Notes under the pieces: model-generated
Database searches by the model: none
The model's input: the letters and a program-made list of their open reading frames with translations, nothing else
What the model was told of the DNA's origin: nothing
Assembly: GCA_900542495.1 (NCBI GenBank)
Contig: UQNW01000004.1
Coordinates: 62,001 to 126,000, forward strand
Source of the DNA: an uncultured Roseburia sp.
Lineage (GTDB): Bacteria > Bacillota > Clostridia > Lachnospirales > Lachnospiraceae
Direction of reading: 5' to 3'
Length of the DNA stretch: 64,000 nt
Position numbers and translations under genes: made by a program
Part shown: piece by piece, positions 16,376 through 26,093 of the stretch
How the letters are laid out: each line of letters opens with the position of its first letter
Position numbering within the stretch: position 1 is the first letter of the stretch

Positions 16376-17869
16376 TTACTGCACCGACAAATAAGAATAT
16401 CCCATCAGGCTTTCATCCACTTCCCTTGCAGCTTCGCGGCCTTCGCGGATTGCCCACACGACAAGCGACTGCCCTCTGTGCATATCACCTGCGGTGAAAA
16501 CATTTTTCACATTGGTCGCATATGCGCCCTCTGCGGTTGCTACATTGGTTCTCGCATTCAGGTCTACCCCAAACGCATTCGCAATATAATTCTCAGTTCC
16601 TAAGAATCCGGCTGCGATCAGCACAAGGTCTGCATCCATTTTCTGTTCGGAACCCGGAACTTCTGCCATCATCATACGGCCTGTTTTCTCGTCTTTTTTG
16701 CTCTCTAATTTCACCGTGACAAGTCCACAGAGATTTCCATTTTTATCTTTCAGAAATTCTTTTACCGTGGTCTGATAGATACGTGGGTCATGTCCGAATA
16801 CTGCGATCGCCTCCTCCTGACCATAATCTGTCTTGCAGACTTTTGGCCACTCCGGCCACGGATTGTTCTCCGCTCTCGTATCCGGCGCTTTCGGCATCAT
16901 CTCAAGCTGCGTCACGCTTGCTGCACCGTGACGGATGGATGTGCCCACACAGTCATTTCCGGTGTCACCGCCACCGATGATGACCACTCTTTTTCCTTTT
17001 GCAGAAATGTACTGATTGTCTTTCAAGTCAGAATCCAAAAGGCTTTTTGTGGTAGCTTTTAAGAAATCCACTGCAAAATAAATACCTTTCGCGTCCCTGC
17101 CCGGTGCTTTGATATCTCTTGGATTTTTGGCTCCACATGCCAAAACAACTCTGTCATATTCTTTTAACAGTTTTGCAGCTTTGACATCTTTGCCGACATT
17201 GGTATTTGTGACAAATGTAATGCCTTCCTCCTTCATAATGGAAACCTTGCGGTCGATCACCCATTTTTCCAGTTTCATATTCGGGATTCCGTACATCAGA
17301 AGTCCGCCTACCCTGTCATCGCGCTCGTATACGGTTACAAGGTGTCCGCGCTTATTCAGCTGGTCTGCCACTGCAAGTCCGGCAGGACCGGAACCGATGA
17401 CTGCGACTTTCTTTCCTGTGCGGACTCTCGGTGGTTTTGCTTTTGCATAGCCCTGCTCATAAGCGTTCTCGATAATGCCATGTTCGTTTTCCTTACAGGT
17501 AACGGCATCCCCCCAGTGTCCGCAGGTACATGCTGCTTCACATAGCGCAGGACATACCCTTGATGTAAACTCCGGGAAGTTGTTTGTCTTTTTCAGACGG
17601 TTGTATGCCTGCTCCCAGTTCCCTGTGTATACAAGATCGTTCCACTCCGGGACAAGGTTATGTAACGGGCATCCGCTCGTCATTCCCATGATGTTCATTC
17701 CCGCCTGACAGAAGGGAACGCCACAGTTCATGCAGCGCGCGCCCTGTATCTGCTGTTCTTCCTTTGACAGTGGTGTGTGGAATTCGTTAAAATTTCTGAT
17801 ACGCTCCAATGGTGCTTCACTCACCGATGTCTCTCTTTTATAATCCATAAATCCGGTTGGTTTTCCCAT
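16376..17869 (-). CDS. gltD: Glutamate synthase (NADPH) small subunit
   Basis: Beta subunit of NADPH glutamate synthase, 497 residues. It takes electrons from NADPH through FAD and passes them via iron-sulfur clusters to GltB. The N-terminal cysteines (CMNCGVPFC, GCPLHN, CPALCEAACTCG, ~42-112) bind two 4Fe-4S clusters. Rossmann motifs VIGSGPAGLAVADQL (FAD, ~157) and VVIIGGGDTGNDCVG (NADPH, ~295) follow. GGAGG precedes the ATG, which lies 40 nt after gltB. Confidence 0.97.
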   Translation of the reverse strand: MGKPTGFMDYKRETSVSEAPLERIRNFNEFHTPLSKEEQQIQGARCMNCGVPFCQAGMNIMGMTSGCPLHNLVPEWNDLVYTGNWEQAYNRLKKTNNFPEFTSRVCPALCEAACTCGHWGDAVTCKENEHGIIENAYEQGYAKAKPPRVRTGKKVAVIGSGPAGLAVADQLNKRGHLVTVYERDDRVGGLLMYGIPNMKLEKWVIDRKVSIMKEEGITFVTNTNVGKDVKAAKLLKEYDRVVLACGAKNPRDIKAPGRDAKGIYFAVDFLKATTKSLLDSDLKDNQYISAKGKRVVIIGGGDTGNDCVGTSIRHGAASVTQLEMMPKAPDTRAENNPWPEWPKVCKTDYGQEEAIAVFGHDPRIYQTTVKEFLKDKNGNLCGLVTVKLESKKDEKTGRMMMAEVPGSEQKMDADLVLIAAGFLGTENYIANAFGVDLNARTNVATAEGAYATNVKNVFTAGDMHRGQSLVVWAIREGREAAREVDESLMGYSYLSVQ

Positions 17870-17909
17870 GATATTTCCTCCATTTTCTTTTCGTATTCCC
17901 TACTTACGA

Positions 17910-20900
17910 TCAACCTCTCGTATTCGCATAGAATGCTTCGATCTGTGCCTGTTCGGATGAGAGACCTTTCTCCTCCATCTGAACGATAGCCATCAGCATA
18001 CGGTTGTAATCATATGGGATTACTTTCTTAAATTTCGGCAGATACTCACTGAAGTTATCCAGAATTTCCTTACCTTTTTCGGAATTGGTAAATGCCACAT
18101 GCTCTTTGATCATGTCTTTTAATTCCATAACATCGTATTTATTGGACACTTCCTCAGAAAATACCATCTCTTTGTTCATGCGGGTGTAAAGGTCGTTATC
18201 CTCATCTAACACATAAGCGATACCGCCGCTCATACCAGCCGCAAAGTTTTTGCCGGTTTTACCTAAAACTACGACACGTCCGCCTGTCATATACTCACAG
18301 CCATGGTCGCCGACACCTTCTACGACTGCGGAAGCGCCTGAGTTACGCACGCAGAAACGCTCGCCTGCCACACCGCTGATGAATGCCTTTCCGCTCGTTG
18401 CACCATAAAGGGCTACGTTACCAATGATGATATTCTCGTCTTTTTTGTATTTTACACCTGCCGGGGCATAAACCACTAATTTACCACCGGAAAGTCCCTT
18501 GCCAAAGTAGTCGTTGGAATCACCTACAAGCTCTAAGGTCAGTCCTTTTGGAATGAACGCACCAAAACTCTGTCCACCTGCGCCGGTACATTTAACTACA
18601 AACGTATCTTCCTCTAAGCCGGTTCCATACTTTTTTGTTATCTCGGAACCAAAAATCGTACCGAAGGAACGGTCTGTGTTCGTCACTTCCACATCAATGC
18701 TTCTGCGCTGTTTGTTTGTAAGTGCAGAGCCAAGCTGTTTTAAAAGTACCGTCTCGTCTTTTGATTTTTCCAGTTCAAAATCATATACATGTTTTGGATC
18801 AAAGGTTACTTTCTCCTTCGGTCCTGCATATGGGTTGTTTAAAATTCTGGAAAGATCGATCTCTTTCTCACGTCCGGTCAGATCTTCCCGGACTTTTAAG
18901 AGGTCGCTTCGTCCAACCATCTCATCCACGGTTCTGCAGCCAAGTTTTGCCATGTATTCACGGAGTTCCTCTGCGATAAACTTCATAAAGTTTTCCACAT
19001 ATTCCGGTTTTCCTGCAAAACGTTTTCTTAATTCGGGATTCTGTGTTGCGATACCTGCCGGACAGGTATCTAAATTACAGACACGCATCATGACACATCC
19101 CATGGTTACAAGCGGAGCCGTTGCAAATCCGTATTCCTCTGCTCCGAGAAGCGCTGCGATCGCAACATCACGGCCGCTCATTAATTTTCCGTCTGTCTCA
19201 ATCCTTACTTTATTGCGGAGTCCGTTCATGATCAAAGTCTGATGTGTCTCTGCAAGTCCAAGCTCCCAAGGAAGTCCTGCATTGTGGATGGAACTTGCCG
19301 GAGCAGCACCTGTACCGCCATCGTAACCGGAGATCAGCACAACCTGTGCGCCAGCTTTTGCAACGCCTGCTGCAACGGTTCCAACACCTGCCTCTGAAAC
19401 AAGTTTTACGGAAATTCTTGCCGCTCTGTTAGAGTTTTTCAAATCAAAGATCAGCTGCTCTAAATCCTCGATGGAGTAAATATCATGGTGTGGTGGCGGA
19501 GAAATTAAGGATACCCCCGGTGTGGAAAGTCTTGTCTTTGCAATCCACGGATAAACTTTTTTGCCCGGAAGATGTCCACCTTCGCCCGGTTTTGCTCCCT
19601 GTGCCATCTTGATCTGGATCTCTTCCGCACTGACTAAGTACTGGCTTGTGACACCAAATCGTCCGGATGCGACCTGCTTGATCTTGGAGCATCTGTCCAC
19701 TGCGGTATTTTTACTTGCGATACGCTCGTAATCCTCACCACCTTCACCGGTGTTTGATTTGCCGTGAAGCCGGTTCATCGCAATGGCAAGTGTCTCATGT
19801 GCTTCCTGTGAGATAGAACCATAGGACATCGCACCGGTCTTAAATCTTGTCACGATAGAGTCAACGCTTTCCACTTCCTCGACCGGCACACCTTTTTTCG
19901 GATAATTGAAATCCATCAGTCCACGGATGCAGCCGTCTTTTTCCTCACTGTTCACAAGCTCTGTGTACTGTTTGAACAGGTTGTAATCTCCACGTTTCGT
20001 GGATTCCTGTAACAGATGGATGGTTGCCGGATTGTAAAGGTGCTGGTCTGCACCACTTCTCATTTTGTGGCGTCCCCTGCTGTCTAAGGTGAGGTCAGTC
20101 TCTAAACCAAGCGGATCGTATGCTGCAGAATGTAATTCGTTCACATCATTTTCAATGTCTTTTAATGTAATACCACCGATGCGGCTCACGGTATTTGTGA
20201 AATACTTATCGATCACGTCAGAGTCGATACCGATCGCCTCGAAGATTTTGGAACCTTCGTAAGACTGGATCGTGGAAATACCCATTTTGGAAGCGATCTT
20301 TACAATACCATTTAAGATCGCTGCATTGTAATCATCCACTGCCGCATAGTAATCTTTGTCTAACATATGCTCATCCACTAACTGTTTTACGGTATCCTGT
20401 GCCAGATATGGGTTGATCGCACAGGCACCATAACCTAACAGTGTTGCAAAATGATGTACCTCTCTCGGCTCGCCGGACTCTAAGATCATGGCGACTGCCG
20501 TTCTCTTTTTTGTCTTGACCAGATGCTGCTGCAGGGCGGACACTGCAAGCAGTGATGGGATCGGCACATGGTATTCGTCGACACCACGGTCAGACAGGAT
20601 CAAAATGTTTGCGCCCTCCCTGTACGCACGGTCTGCTTCCACAAACAGACGCTCAATGGCTTTCTCGAGGCTTGTGCTCTTATAATAGGTAGTCGGGATT
20701 ACTTCTACCTTAAATCCGTCCACTTTCATATTTTTAATTTTCATCAGATCGGTATTCGTAAGGATCGGATTATTGACCTTTAACACCTGACAGTTAATGG
20801 CTTTTTCTTCCAGAAGGTTGCCATCCTCTCCGATGTATACGGTTGTGGAAGTCACCACTTTTTCACGGATAGAGTCGATCGGTGGGTTTGTAACCTGTGC

Positions 20901-22508
20901 AAATAGCTGCTTGAAGTAGTTAAATAACGGCTGATGATCGGTTGCCAGTGCAGCAAGCGGTGTATCAATGCCCATGGCGGACGTTCCCTCGCCGCCATTT
21001 TTTGCCATCGGTAAAATTGCATCTCTCAAAGATTCATAGGTATAACCAAATGCCTTCTGCATTCTCTGACGCTCTTCCTTGGTGTATTCCGGCACACGCT
21101 GGTTTGGAATCTTCAAATCTTTTAAATTTAGCAGGTTGCGGTCGATCCATTCACCGTAAGGCTGTTTGCCTGCATAAGTCTCTTTTAACTCATCATCATC
21201 GATCACTCTTCCCTTTACGGTATCTACCAGAAGCATTTTTCCCGGACGAAGTCTCTCTTTTACCACAATCTTCGTCGGATCAATATCAAGTACACCGACC
21301 TCAGAGGAAAGAATAAGGTAATCGTCATCTGTAATGTAATAGCGGGAAGGACGGAGTCCGTTACGGTCAAGCACCGCTCCCATAATATCACCATCGGAGA
21401 AAAGAATGGATGCAGGTCCATCCCACGGCTCCATCATTGTTGCGTAATACTGGTAAAAATCTTTTTTCTTCTGGGACATGAGGCTGTTGTTCGCCCACGG
21501 CTCCGGAATTAAGATCATGACAGCGAGTGGAAGATCCATGCCGCTCATGACAAGAAATTCCAGTGTATTGTCAAGCATTGCAGAGTCGGAACCTTCGGTG
21601 TTGACAACCGGAAGCACTTTCTGTAATTCGCCCTTTAAAAATTCGGACTCCATGGTCTCCTCACGGGCAAGCATCTTATCTGCATTTCCTTTGATAGTGT
21701 TGATCTCACCGTTATGTACGATAAAACGGTTTGGATGTGCTCTCTCCCAGCTTGGGTTTGTGTTCGTAGAGAAACGGGAGTGTACGGTTGCAATCGCAGA
21801 TTCATAGTCTTTGTCCTGAAGATCTGCAAAGAACAAGCGGAGCTGCTCTACTAAGAACATTCCCTTGTATACAATCGTTCTGCTGGATAAAGAGACAACA
21901 TAAGTATCATCATTCGACTGTTCAAACACACGTCTTGCCACATACAGCTTGCGGTCGAACGGAAGTCCCTTTTCCACATTCTTCGGACGCTTTACAAACC
22001 CCTGCATAATGCAAGGCATACAGTCGATTGCTTTCTGTCCAAGCTTTGTCGGATCGATCGGTACTTCTCTCCATCCTAAAAATTCCATGCCCTCTTTCTG
22101 GACAATGACTTCGAACATTTTCTTTGCCTGATTGCGTTTCAACTCATCCTGCGGGAAGAAAAACATACCGATACCATAATCTCTCTCTCCACCAAGTTCA
22201 ATACCGAGCGGTTTTACGGCTTTCGTAAAAAATTTATGAGAAATCTGTAAAAGGATACCAACACCGTCACCGGTCTTTCCTTCTGCATCTTTTCCTGCTC
22301 TGTGCTTTAAGTTTTCAACAATTTTCAAAGCATTCTCCACGGTCTCATGTGTCTTGATACCTTTGATATTGACAACCGAACCGATACCGCAGTTGTCATG
22401 TTCAAATGCCGGATCATACATTCCGTCTGTTTTTGTCTGGGAATCCTTTGGTGCAAATTTGTTCAGGGTGACCATTTTTGCAGATGTTTCTTTCTGTTGC
22501 TCTTTCAT
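17910..22508 (-). CDS. gltB: Glutamate synthase (NADPH) large subunit
   Basis: Alpha subunit, 1532 residues, making two glutamates from glutamine and 2-oxoglutarate. The N-terminal amidotransferase nucleophile is the Cys in FEHDNCGIG at residue 40, implying removal of a 39-residue propeptide. The central and FMN-binding synthase domains follow, with the 3Fe-4S motif CVMMRVCNLDTC (~1155), and a C-terminal Gly-rich beta-helix (GxxxSGG repeats, ~1290-1480). A TTG two codons earlier is rejected because AAGGAA is spaced for ATG 22508. A promoter and a terminator-like hairpin precede it, so attenuation is likely. Confidence 0.97.
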   Translation of the reverse strand: MKEQQKETSAKMVTLNKFAPKDSQTKTDGMYDPAFEHDNCGIGSVVNIKGIKTHETVENALKIVENLKHRAGKDAEGKTGDGVGILLQISHKFFTKAVKPLGIELGGERDYGIGMFFFPQDELKRNQAKKMFEVIVQKEGMEFLGWREVPIDPTKLGQKAIDCMPCIMQGFVKRPKNVEKGLPFDRKLYVARRVFEQSNDDTYVVSLSSRTIVYKGMFLVEQLRLFFADLQDKDYESAIATVHSRFSTNTNPSWERAHPNRFIVHNGEINTIKGNADKMLAREETMESEFLKGELQKVLPVVNTEGSDSAMLDNTLEFLVMSGMDLPLAVMILIPEPWANNSLMSQKKKDFYQYYATMMEPWDGPASILFSDGDIMGAVLDRNGLRPSRYYITDDDYLILSSEVGVLDIDPTKIVVKERLRPGKMLLVDTVKGRVIDDDELKETYAGKQPYGEWIDRNLLNLKDLKIPNQRVPEYTKEERQRMQKAFGYTYESLRDAILPMAKNGGEGTSAMGIDTPLAALATDHQPLFNYFKQLFAQVTNPPIDSIREKVVTSTTVYIGEDGNLLEEKAINCQVLKVNNPILTNTDLMKIKNMKVDGFKVEVIPTTYYKSTSLEKAIERLFVEADRAYREGANILILSDRGVDEYHVPIPSLLAVSALQQHLVKTKKRTAVAMILESGEPREVHHFATLLGYGACAINPYLAQDTVKQLVDEHMLDKDYYAAVDDYNAAILNGIVKIASKMGISTIQSYEGSKIFEAIGIDSDVIDKYFTNTVSRIGGITLKDIENDVNELHSAAYDPLGLETDLTLDSRGRHKMRSGADQHLYNPATIHLLQESTKRGDYNLFKQYTELVNSEEKDGCIRGLMDFNYPKKGVPVEEVESVDSIVTRFKTGAMSYGSISQEAHETLAIAMNRLHGKSNTGEGGEDYERIASKNTAVDRCSKIKQVASGRFGVTSQYLVSAEEIQIKMAQGAKPGEGGHLPGKKVYPWIAKTRLSTPGVSLISPPPHHDIYSIEDLEQLIFDLKNSNRAARISVKLVSEAGVGTVAAGVAKAGAQVVLISGYDGGTGAAPASSIHNAGLPWELGLAETHQTLIMNGLRNKVRIETDGKLMSGRDVAIAALLGAEEYGFATAPLVTMGCVMMRVCNLDTCPAGIATQNPELRKRFAGKPEYVENFMKFIAEELREYMAKLGCRTVDEMVGRSDLLKVREDLTGREKEIDLSRILNNPYAGPKEKVTFDPKHVYDFELEKSKDETVLLKQLGSALTNKQRRSIDVEVTNTDRSFGTIFGSEITKKYGTGLEEDTFVVKCTGAGGQSFGAFIPKGLTLELVGDSNDYFGKGLSGGKLVVYAPAGVKYKKDENIIIGNVALYGATSGKAFISGVAGERFCVRNSGASAVVEGVGDHGCEYMTGGRVVVLGKTGKNFAAGMSGGIAYVLDEDNDLYTRMNKEMVFSEEVSNKYDVMELKDMIKEHVAFTNSEKGKEILDNFSEYLPKFKKVIPYDYNRMLMAIVQMEEKGLSSEQAQIEAFYANTRG

Positions 22509-22572
22509 ACGCAAATTCCTTTCTTAATCCAGATTGAAACTGCCGCTTTGCAGACAATCTCATTGTTGTAAT

Positions 22573-22686
22573 AAAAAGAGGCGCTCAAATAACCCAATGA
22601 TCAATTGGGTATCTAAGCGCCTTTGCTTCATGAATTATTTTATTTTTTCTGTTTTCTAATATACAACTTTTTTATGCCGCTGTCTA
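22573..22686 (-). promoter_or_regulatory. gltB promoter followed by a terminator-like leader hairpin
   Basis: On the minus strand TAGACA (22686-22681), a 17-bp spacer and TATATT (22663-22658) make a promoter. About 30 nt downstream, AGGCGCT (22622-22616 side) pairs with AGCGCCT, and inside it ACCCAAT pairs with ATTGGGT; the stem is followed by CTTTTTATTAC. The hairpin therefore lies inside the transcript, ~65 nt before gltB, and no other gene on this strand is near enough to need it. Premature termination as a control point is the natural inference. The regulator or ligand is unknown; it does not match the ANTAR dual-hexaloop pattern well. Confidence 0.68.
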
Positions 22687-23012
22687 TCTGTTTTTTCGTT
22701 ATATTGTCTGATAATTTGAATATTTATTATTTATAGCAGTATTGTTTATACTATTATAATTATATTCTTACTGTAATATATGGATACAAACAATTCTTTC
22801 CTTGTTTTATAATAAAAAAATTTTTGATTTTCAAGTGATAAAATATCACTTCAGGTGTTTTTCTGGAATTGTGTTTGAATTGTCGGAGTATAGAATATTA
22901 CTATTTGTTACGGCAGATTTTAATATTCTGTTTTCTGTAATAAAAAGTTGTGATACATGGTAGATTATCTGATCACTAACCAAGACAGGCATCAGTGAAA
23001 TATCGGCTTTTA
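22687..23012. other. AT-rich intergenic region without a gene
   Basis: About 325 bases of very AT-rich DNA between the gltB promoter and the end of the coiled-coil gene. No credible frame is present. A short hairpin, AAGTGATA/TATCACTT (22834-22853), is visible. I see no clean terminator for the upstream gene. Confidence 0.5.
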
Positions 23013-23579
23013 TTATGCCCGCACGTCAAACGGCTGATATCTCTGTTGTTTTTTCTGCAATTCCTCGTCGGACAATTTCTGCTGTAACTCTGCTTCTGAA
23101 AGCTGTCCGGTAGTTTCCAGATTTCCTTCCTGCGCATCGATTGATTCCGACATATCATCCATAATTTCGGATAAAACACCCTTATCATCGGTTTTGCCGT
23201 CTGTTCCTGCTGCCTCGCCTTGAGCCTCCTTTTTCTGCTCTTCCTCGGTCTTTGGCTTATATTTCTCAGCCGCTCTCGCCATCTGCTCTCCGCGCTCTTC
23301 TGCCTCATCTAAGATGTGGAACATCTGTGAGCTGTTGTACTCCTGTTTTGCTGCCGCAATCTCATCCTCGTAAGTATGAAACTTCTCCAGCTTTTTTGCA
23401 ATTTCTTTGATTGTATCCGCTTTCTGATTTTTGAGATTCTGCTTCTGTGTCTCAAAAAAAGCAATTTTTCCGTCCAGCTCTTCCTGTCTCTGTATTTTTT
23501 CCCTCGTGCTTTTTAACATGTTTGCATTTGACTGCCAGGGTGTGGACGTGTTTTTGGAAAAGTTGATCGTAACACTCAT
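23013..23579 (-). CDS. Coiled-coil protein ending in FDVRA, unknown, possibly flagella-related
   Basis: A 188-residue soluble protein. Residues ~22-90 are strongly helical and charged (coiled coil), 95-140 are low-complexity and acidic, and the C-terminus reads RYQPFDVRA. The FliK-like protein at 55 kb ends in RYSFDVRA, an unexpected match between otherwise unrelated proteins. CAGGAG precedes the ATG. It directly follows the gene for a protein with a FliD-like tail, so a flagellar accessory role is possible but not shown. No signal peptide. Confidence 0.7.
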   Translation of the reverse strand: MSVTINFSKNTSTPWQSNANMLKSTREKIQRQEELDGKIAFFETQKQNLKNQKADTIKEIAKKLEKFHTYEDEIAAAKQEYNSSQMFHILDEAEERGEQMARAAEKYKPKTEEEQKKEAQGEAAGTDGKTDDKGVLSEIMDDMSESIDAQEGNLETTGQLSEAELQQKLSDEELQKKQQRYQPFDVRA

Positions 23580-23627
23580 AATAGTTCTCCTGTCTTATCT
23601 CCTCTGCAAATTTGTCAATTTTCTTTT

Positions 23628-24296
23628 TTATCCCCAGAAATCGTATTTACTCGTCTCAAGTGCACTCAGCAATGAAGAGCCGTTCGATGTATACTGGCTC
23701 GATGTGCTCACAACATTGGACGCTGCGTTCTGGCTGATTCTTCCGCTCACAAAACTGATCTTGGAAGCAAGCCCGGTATCTCCATCCAACACTTTCTTTA
23801 ACGTGTCTGCATCTGCACTCTGTAACACTTTCTCGTCAATGGAAAGACTGCCGTCTTTTGCCTGTGTGATACCAATGCTCTTCAATGCCTCTTTGTCCCC
23901 GGCAGGAATATCCTTTAACTGCTGTCTGTAAAACTCATTTAAAGTATCCCCGGTTTCCCTGAGCTGTTTTAACGTTGCGTTGTAGCTCTCGACCATTTTT
24001 TTTGCCGAGGAAACAATATCCTTTGTACTGCCGCTTTCCTTTGCCCTGTCATAAATGGAGTTCTTATCTGTTGCCACAAGACTAGAAGCATATCCGTTCA
24101 GGTTCCCCGAAATATCTTCCAGCTTCGAATAATTCTTTTTCTTTGCGATCGCCGTTGCATCCGCACTGGCATTCACTCCGTTCAGCAGACCGGAAAAAGA
24201 TGACTTTTTATTCAGGATATCTAACAGTGTTGTCTGCTGAAATGGAATTCCGCTTTTTGCGGCTGAGTGTGCAAGCATTTGTGTTGTAATTCGCAT
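23628..24296 (-). CDS. Unknown protein with FliD-like C-terminal segment
   Basis: A 222-residue protein without signal peptide or membrane segment. The N-terminus (MRITTQMLAHSAAKSGIP) is distinctive; the part from ~160 (DGSLSIDEKVLQSADADTLK, then LASKISFVSGRI) resembles the C-terminal coiled region of flagellar hook-associated protein FliD. It ends in KYDFWG. The frame opens at 24335, but GGGAGG seven bases before ATG 24296 decides the start. A flagellar or secretion-related role is an inference from this resemblance only. Confidence 0.7.
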   Translation of the reverse strand: MRITTQMLAHSAAKSGIPFQQTTLLDILNKKSSFSGLLNGVNASADATAIAKKKNYSKLEDISGNLNGYASSLVATDKNSIYDRAKESGSTKDIVSSAKKMVESYNATLKQLRETGDTLNEFYRQQLKDIPAGDKEALKSIGITQAKDGSLSIDEKVLQSADADTLKKVLDGDTGLASKISFVSGRISQNAASNVVSTSSQYTSNGSSLLSALETSKYDFWG

Positions 24297-24426
24297 ATTA
24301 TTGCCTCCCTGTATGTCTTGCCAAAACTGCACCATAACGATGCATTTTGCCTTTCTTTACTCCGTATATCGGTCGGGCATTTTCTGATTTTAGCGAATTG
24401 TAACGAACAGGCTCTTTTATGTAATG

Positions 24427-24459
24427 AAAAATCAGCAGATCTATGTTCCGCTGATTTTT
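24427..24459 (-). terminator. Terminator of the LytTR regulator gene
   Basis: AAAAATCAGC and GCTGATTTTT form a 10-bp stem with a 13-nt loop, ending in a T run on the minus strand, 28 nt after the regulator stop codon. Confidence 0.85.
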
Positions 24460-24487
24460 GCTTTTTTCCGCTATTTTGCAGTCCTTT

Positions 24488-25207
24488 TCATCCTGCGCTT
24501 CTCAGATATTTCATATAAGCCGTGACAAAATCGTTATACTTTTGTTTTGCCAGATAAACTTTGTCACCATTTTTCATCTGTATCGTGGTCGCATCATACT
24601 TGTACACTTCCCGCAGATTTACCAGAAATCCCCGGTGCGAACGGAAAAAACCCTCTCCCAGCCGCTTCTCCAACACTTCCATTTTCTCATAAAAAGTATA
24701 ACTGCTCTCCGGCATATTTTTCGTGTGCAGCACAATCTTGCGCGCCTCGTTCTCCGCATACAAAATATTTTTTGCCAGAACTTCCATATAACTGCCATCT
24801 GCTTTTATCAACAGGGACATTTCCTCTTTTTCCCGCTCAAGCTGCCACATGGCGCGCTGCATCACTTCCGCAAACTTGTGCTCGTCCACCGGCTTTAACA
24901 GATAGTGAAACGCCCCGACATCATAACCTTCAAACACATATTCTTTGAACGCTGTCACAAAAATGATCATCGCATTGGATGTCTCCCGGATTTTCCGGGC
25001 TGTCTCCATGCCGTTTAACGTCTGATTTCCATCTTCTCCACGCAGGGAAACATCCAGCAGGATCACATCAAAGGATGTCTGATCTCGTAACAGTGCCTCT
25101 CCGCTGCCAAACAGGCGAACCTGTGAATCCGGGATACATTTTTCGGTCAGACTTTTTAAATACTCTCTTATAGGCTGTTCATCATCACATATCGCAATTT
25201 TCGGCAT
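24488..25207 (-). CDS. LytTR-type response regulator
   Basis: A 239-residue two-component regulator. The receiver domain (1-120) has the acidic pair D8-D9, the phosphoacceptor D52 (ILLDVSL), the Thr in FVTAF and Lys in LLKP. The C-terminal LytTR domain (~130-235; FFRSHRGFLVNLREV) binds DNA. No partner histidine kinase is in the window, so it is an orphan locally. A GTG codon three codons upstream is less well spaced from GGAG than ATG 25207. LytTR regulators often control cell-envelope, competence or peptide-signalled genes; the target here is unknown. Confidence 0.94.
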   Translation of the reverse strand: MPKIAICDDEQPIREYLKSLTEKCIPDSQVRLFGSGEALLRDQTSFDVILLDVSLRGEDGNQTLNGMETARKIRETSNAMIIFVTAFKEYVFEGYDVGAFHYLLKPVDEHKFAEVMQRAMWQLEREKEEMSLLIKADGSYMEVLAKNILYAENEARKIVLHTKNMPESSYTFYEKMEVLEKRLGEGFFRSHRGFLVNLREVYKYDATTIQMKNGDKVYLAKQKYNDFVTAYMKYLRSAG

Positions 25208-25303
25208 TTTCTTCACTCCATACTCTGTACTTTATCTTATATCGACCAGCTCATAAGCTTTTCTTATGGAATATGTAATGAAATGTCGTTTTTATGTAAC
25301 GAA

Positions 25304-26077
25304 TTATTTTCTCCGGTAAAAAAGGCTGACAACGGCTATTCCTGCCACTGCCATCACAACCGTAAACAAAATGCCGTTTACCGTCGGATAAAAACTGAAC
25401 TCCAGCCATCCTGTCTCCGTCCGCAGCACCGCCACAAGATTTGCCGCAATATGCCCAAAAACTGCCATGGAAAGCTTCCCTGTTTTTTCCAACACAAACG
25501 CAAGAAGCAATCCGATCACCGCCGCATACAAAAACTGCACCAGATTGACATGCATGATACCAAAGATAAGTGCTGAACCGATCAATGCCGGTGTCACGCC
25601 AAAATAAAGCTTCAGACGCTTGTACACCACACCGCGGAACAGCAATTCTTCTGCGATTGGAATCACAAGGCAGGAACCGAGCAGTTCAAACACAACCGTT
25701 CCCGCAAAAAAGGACTGGTTTGCCTCCTGAAACCCCTCCGACATCTGCACTAACGGCGTCATTGCAATGATATTATTCACGGCAATGCCAAGTGTCGCTG
25801 CACCCGCAGCCGCCAAAACTGCGTCTGCGAGCCATTTTGTATCCAATTTTTCTTTTTCGGTTCCATAGACAACCTGCTCTGCAATTTTATTCTGCTTATA
25901 AAAACTCATCGTCGCCGGGACCGTTGCCGCCGAGCAGATCAGCTGACGCAGCATATAGGTCTGTTGCCCATCCCCCAGAAAAAGTCCCAGCACGAAGTAC
26001 ATAAGGCTCGACACAACATAATAAATACCAATCGGATAAATGATCTGCCAGAGTTTAAAACCGCCTGTCGTTTTCAT
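25304..26077 (-). CDS. CPBP family intramembrane metalloprotease
   Basis: A 257-residue membrane protein with about eight hydrophobic segments. The CPBP (Abi/CAAX-like) motifs are present: EELLFRGVVYKRL (~150), and FGIMHVNLVQFLYA (~190) with the metal-binding histidine. Substrate unknown; family members process membrane peptides or confer self-immunity to bacteriocins. The frame reaches 26158, but AAAGGAAG before ATG 26077 decides the start. It begins 16 nt after the HAD phosphatase gene, so it may be the last gene of the folate operon transcript. Confidence 0.9.
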   Translation of the reverse strand: MKTTGGFKLWQIIYPIGIYYVVSSLMYFVLGLFLGDGQQTYMLRQLICSAATVPATMSFYKQNKIAEQVVYGTEKEKLDTKWLADAVLAAAGAATLGIAVNNIIAMTPLVQMSEGFQEANQSFFAGTVVFELLGSCLVIPIAEELLFRGVVYKRLKLYFGVTPALIGSALIFGIMHVNLVQFLYAAVIGLLLAFVLEKTGKLSMAVFGHIAANLVAVLRTETGWLEFSFYPTVNGILFTVVMAVAGIAVVSLFYRRK

Positions 26078-26093
26078 GATATCTTCCTTTCTA

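Noticed and set aside
18514..19242. Plus-strand 242-codon open frame inside gltB
   Set aside because: It is antisense to a highly conserved coding region, has no ribosome binding site and no recognisable protein features.
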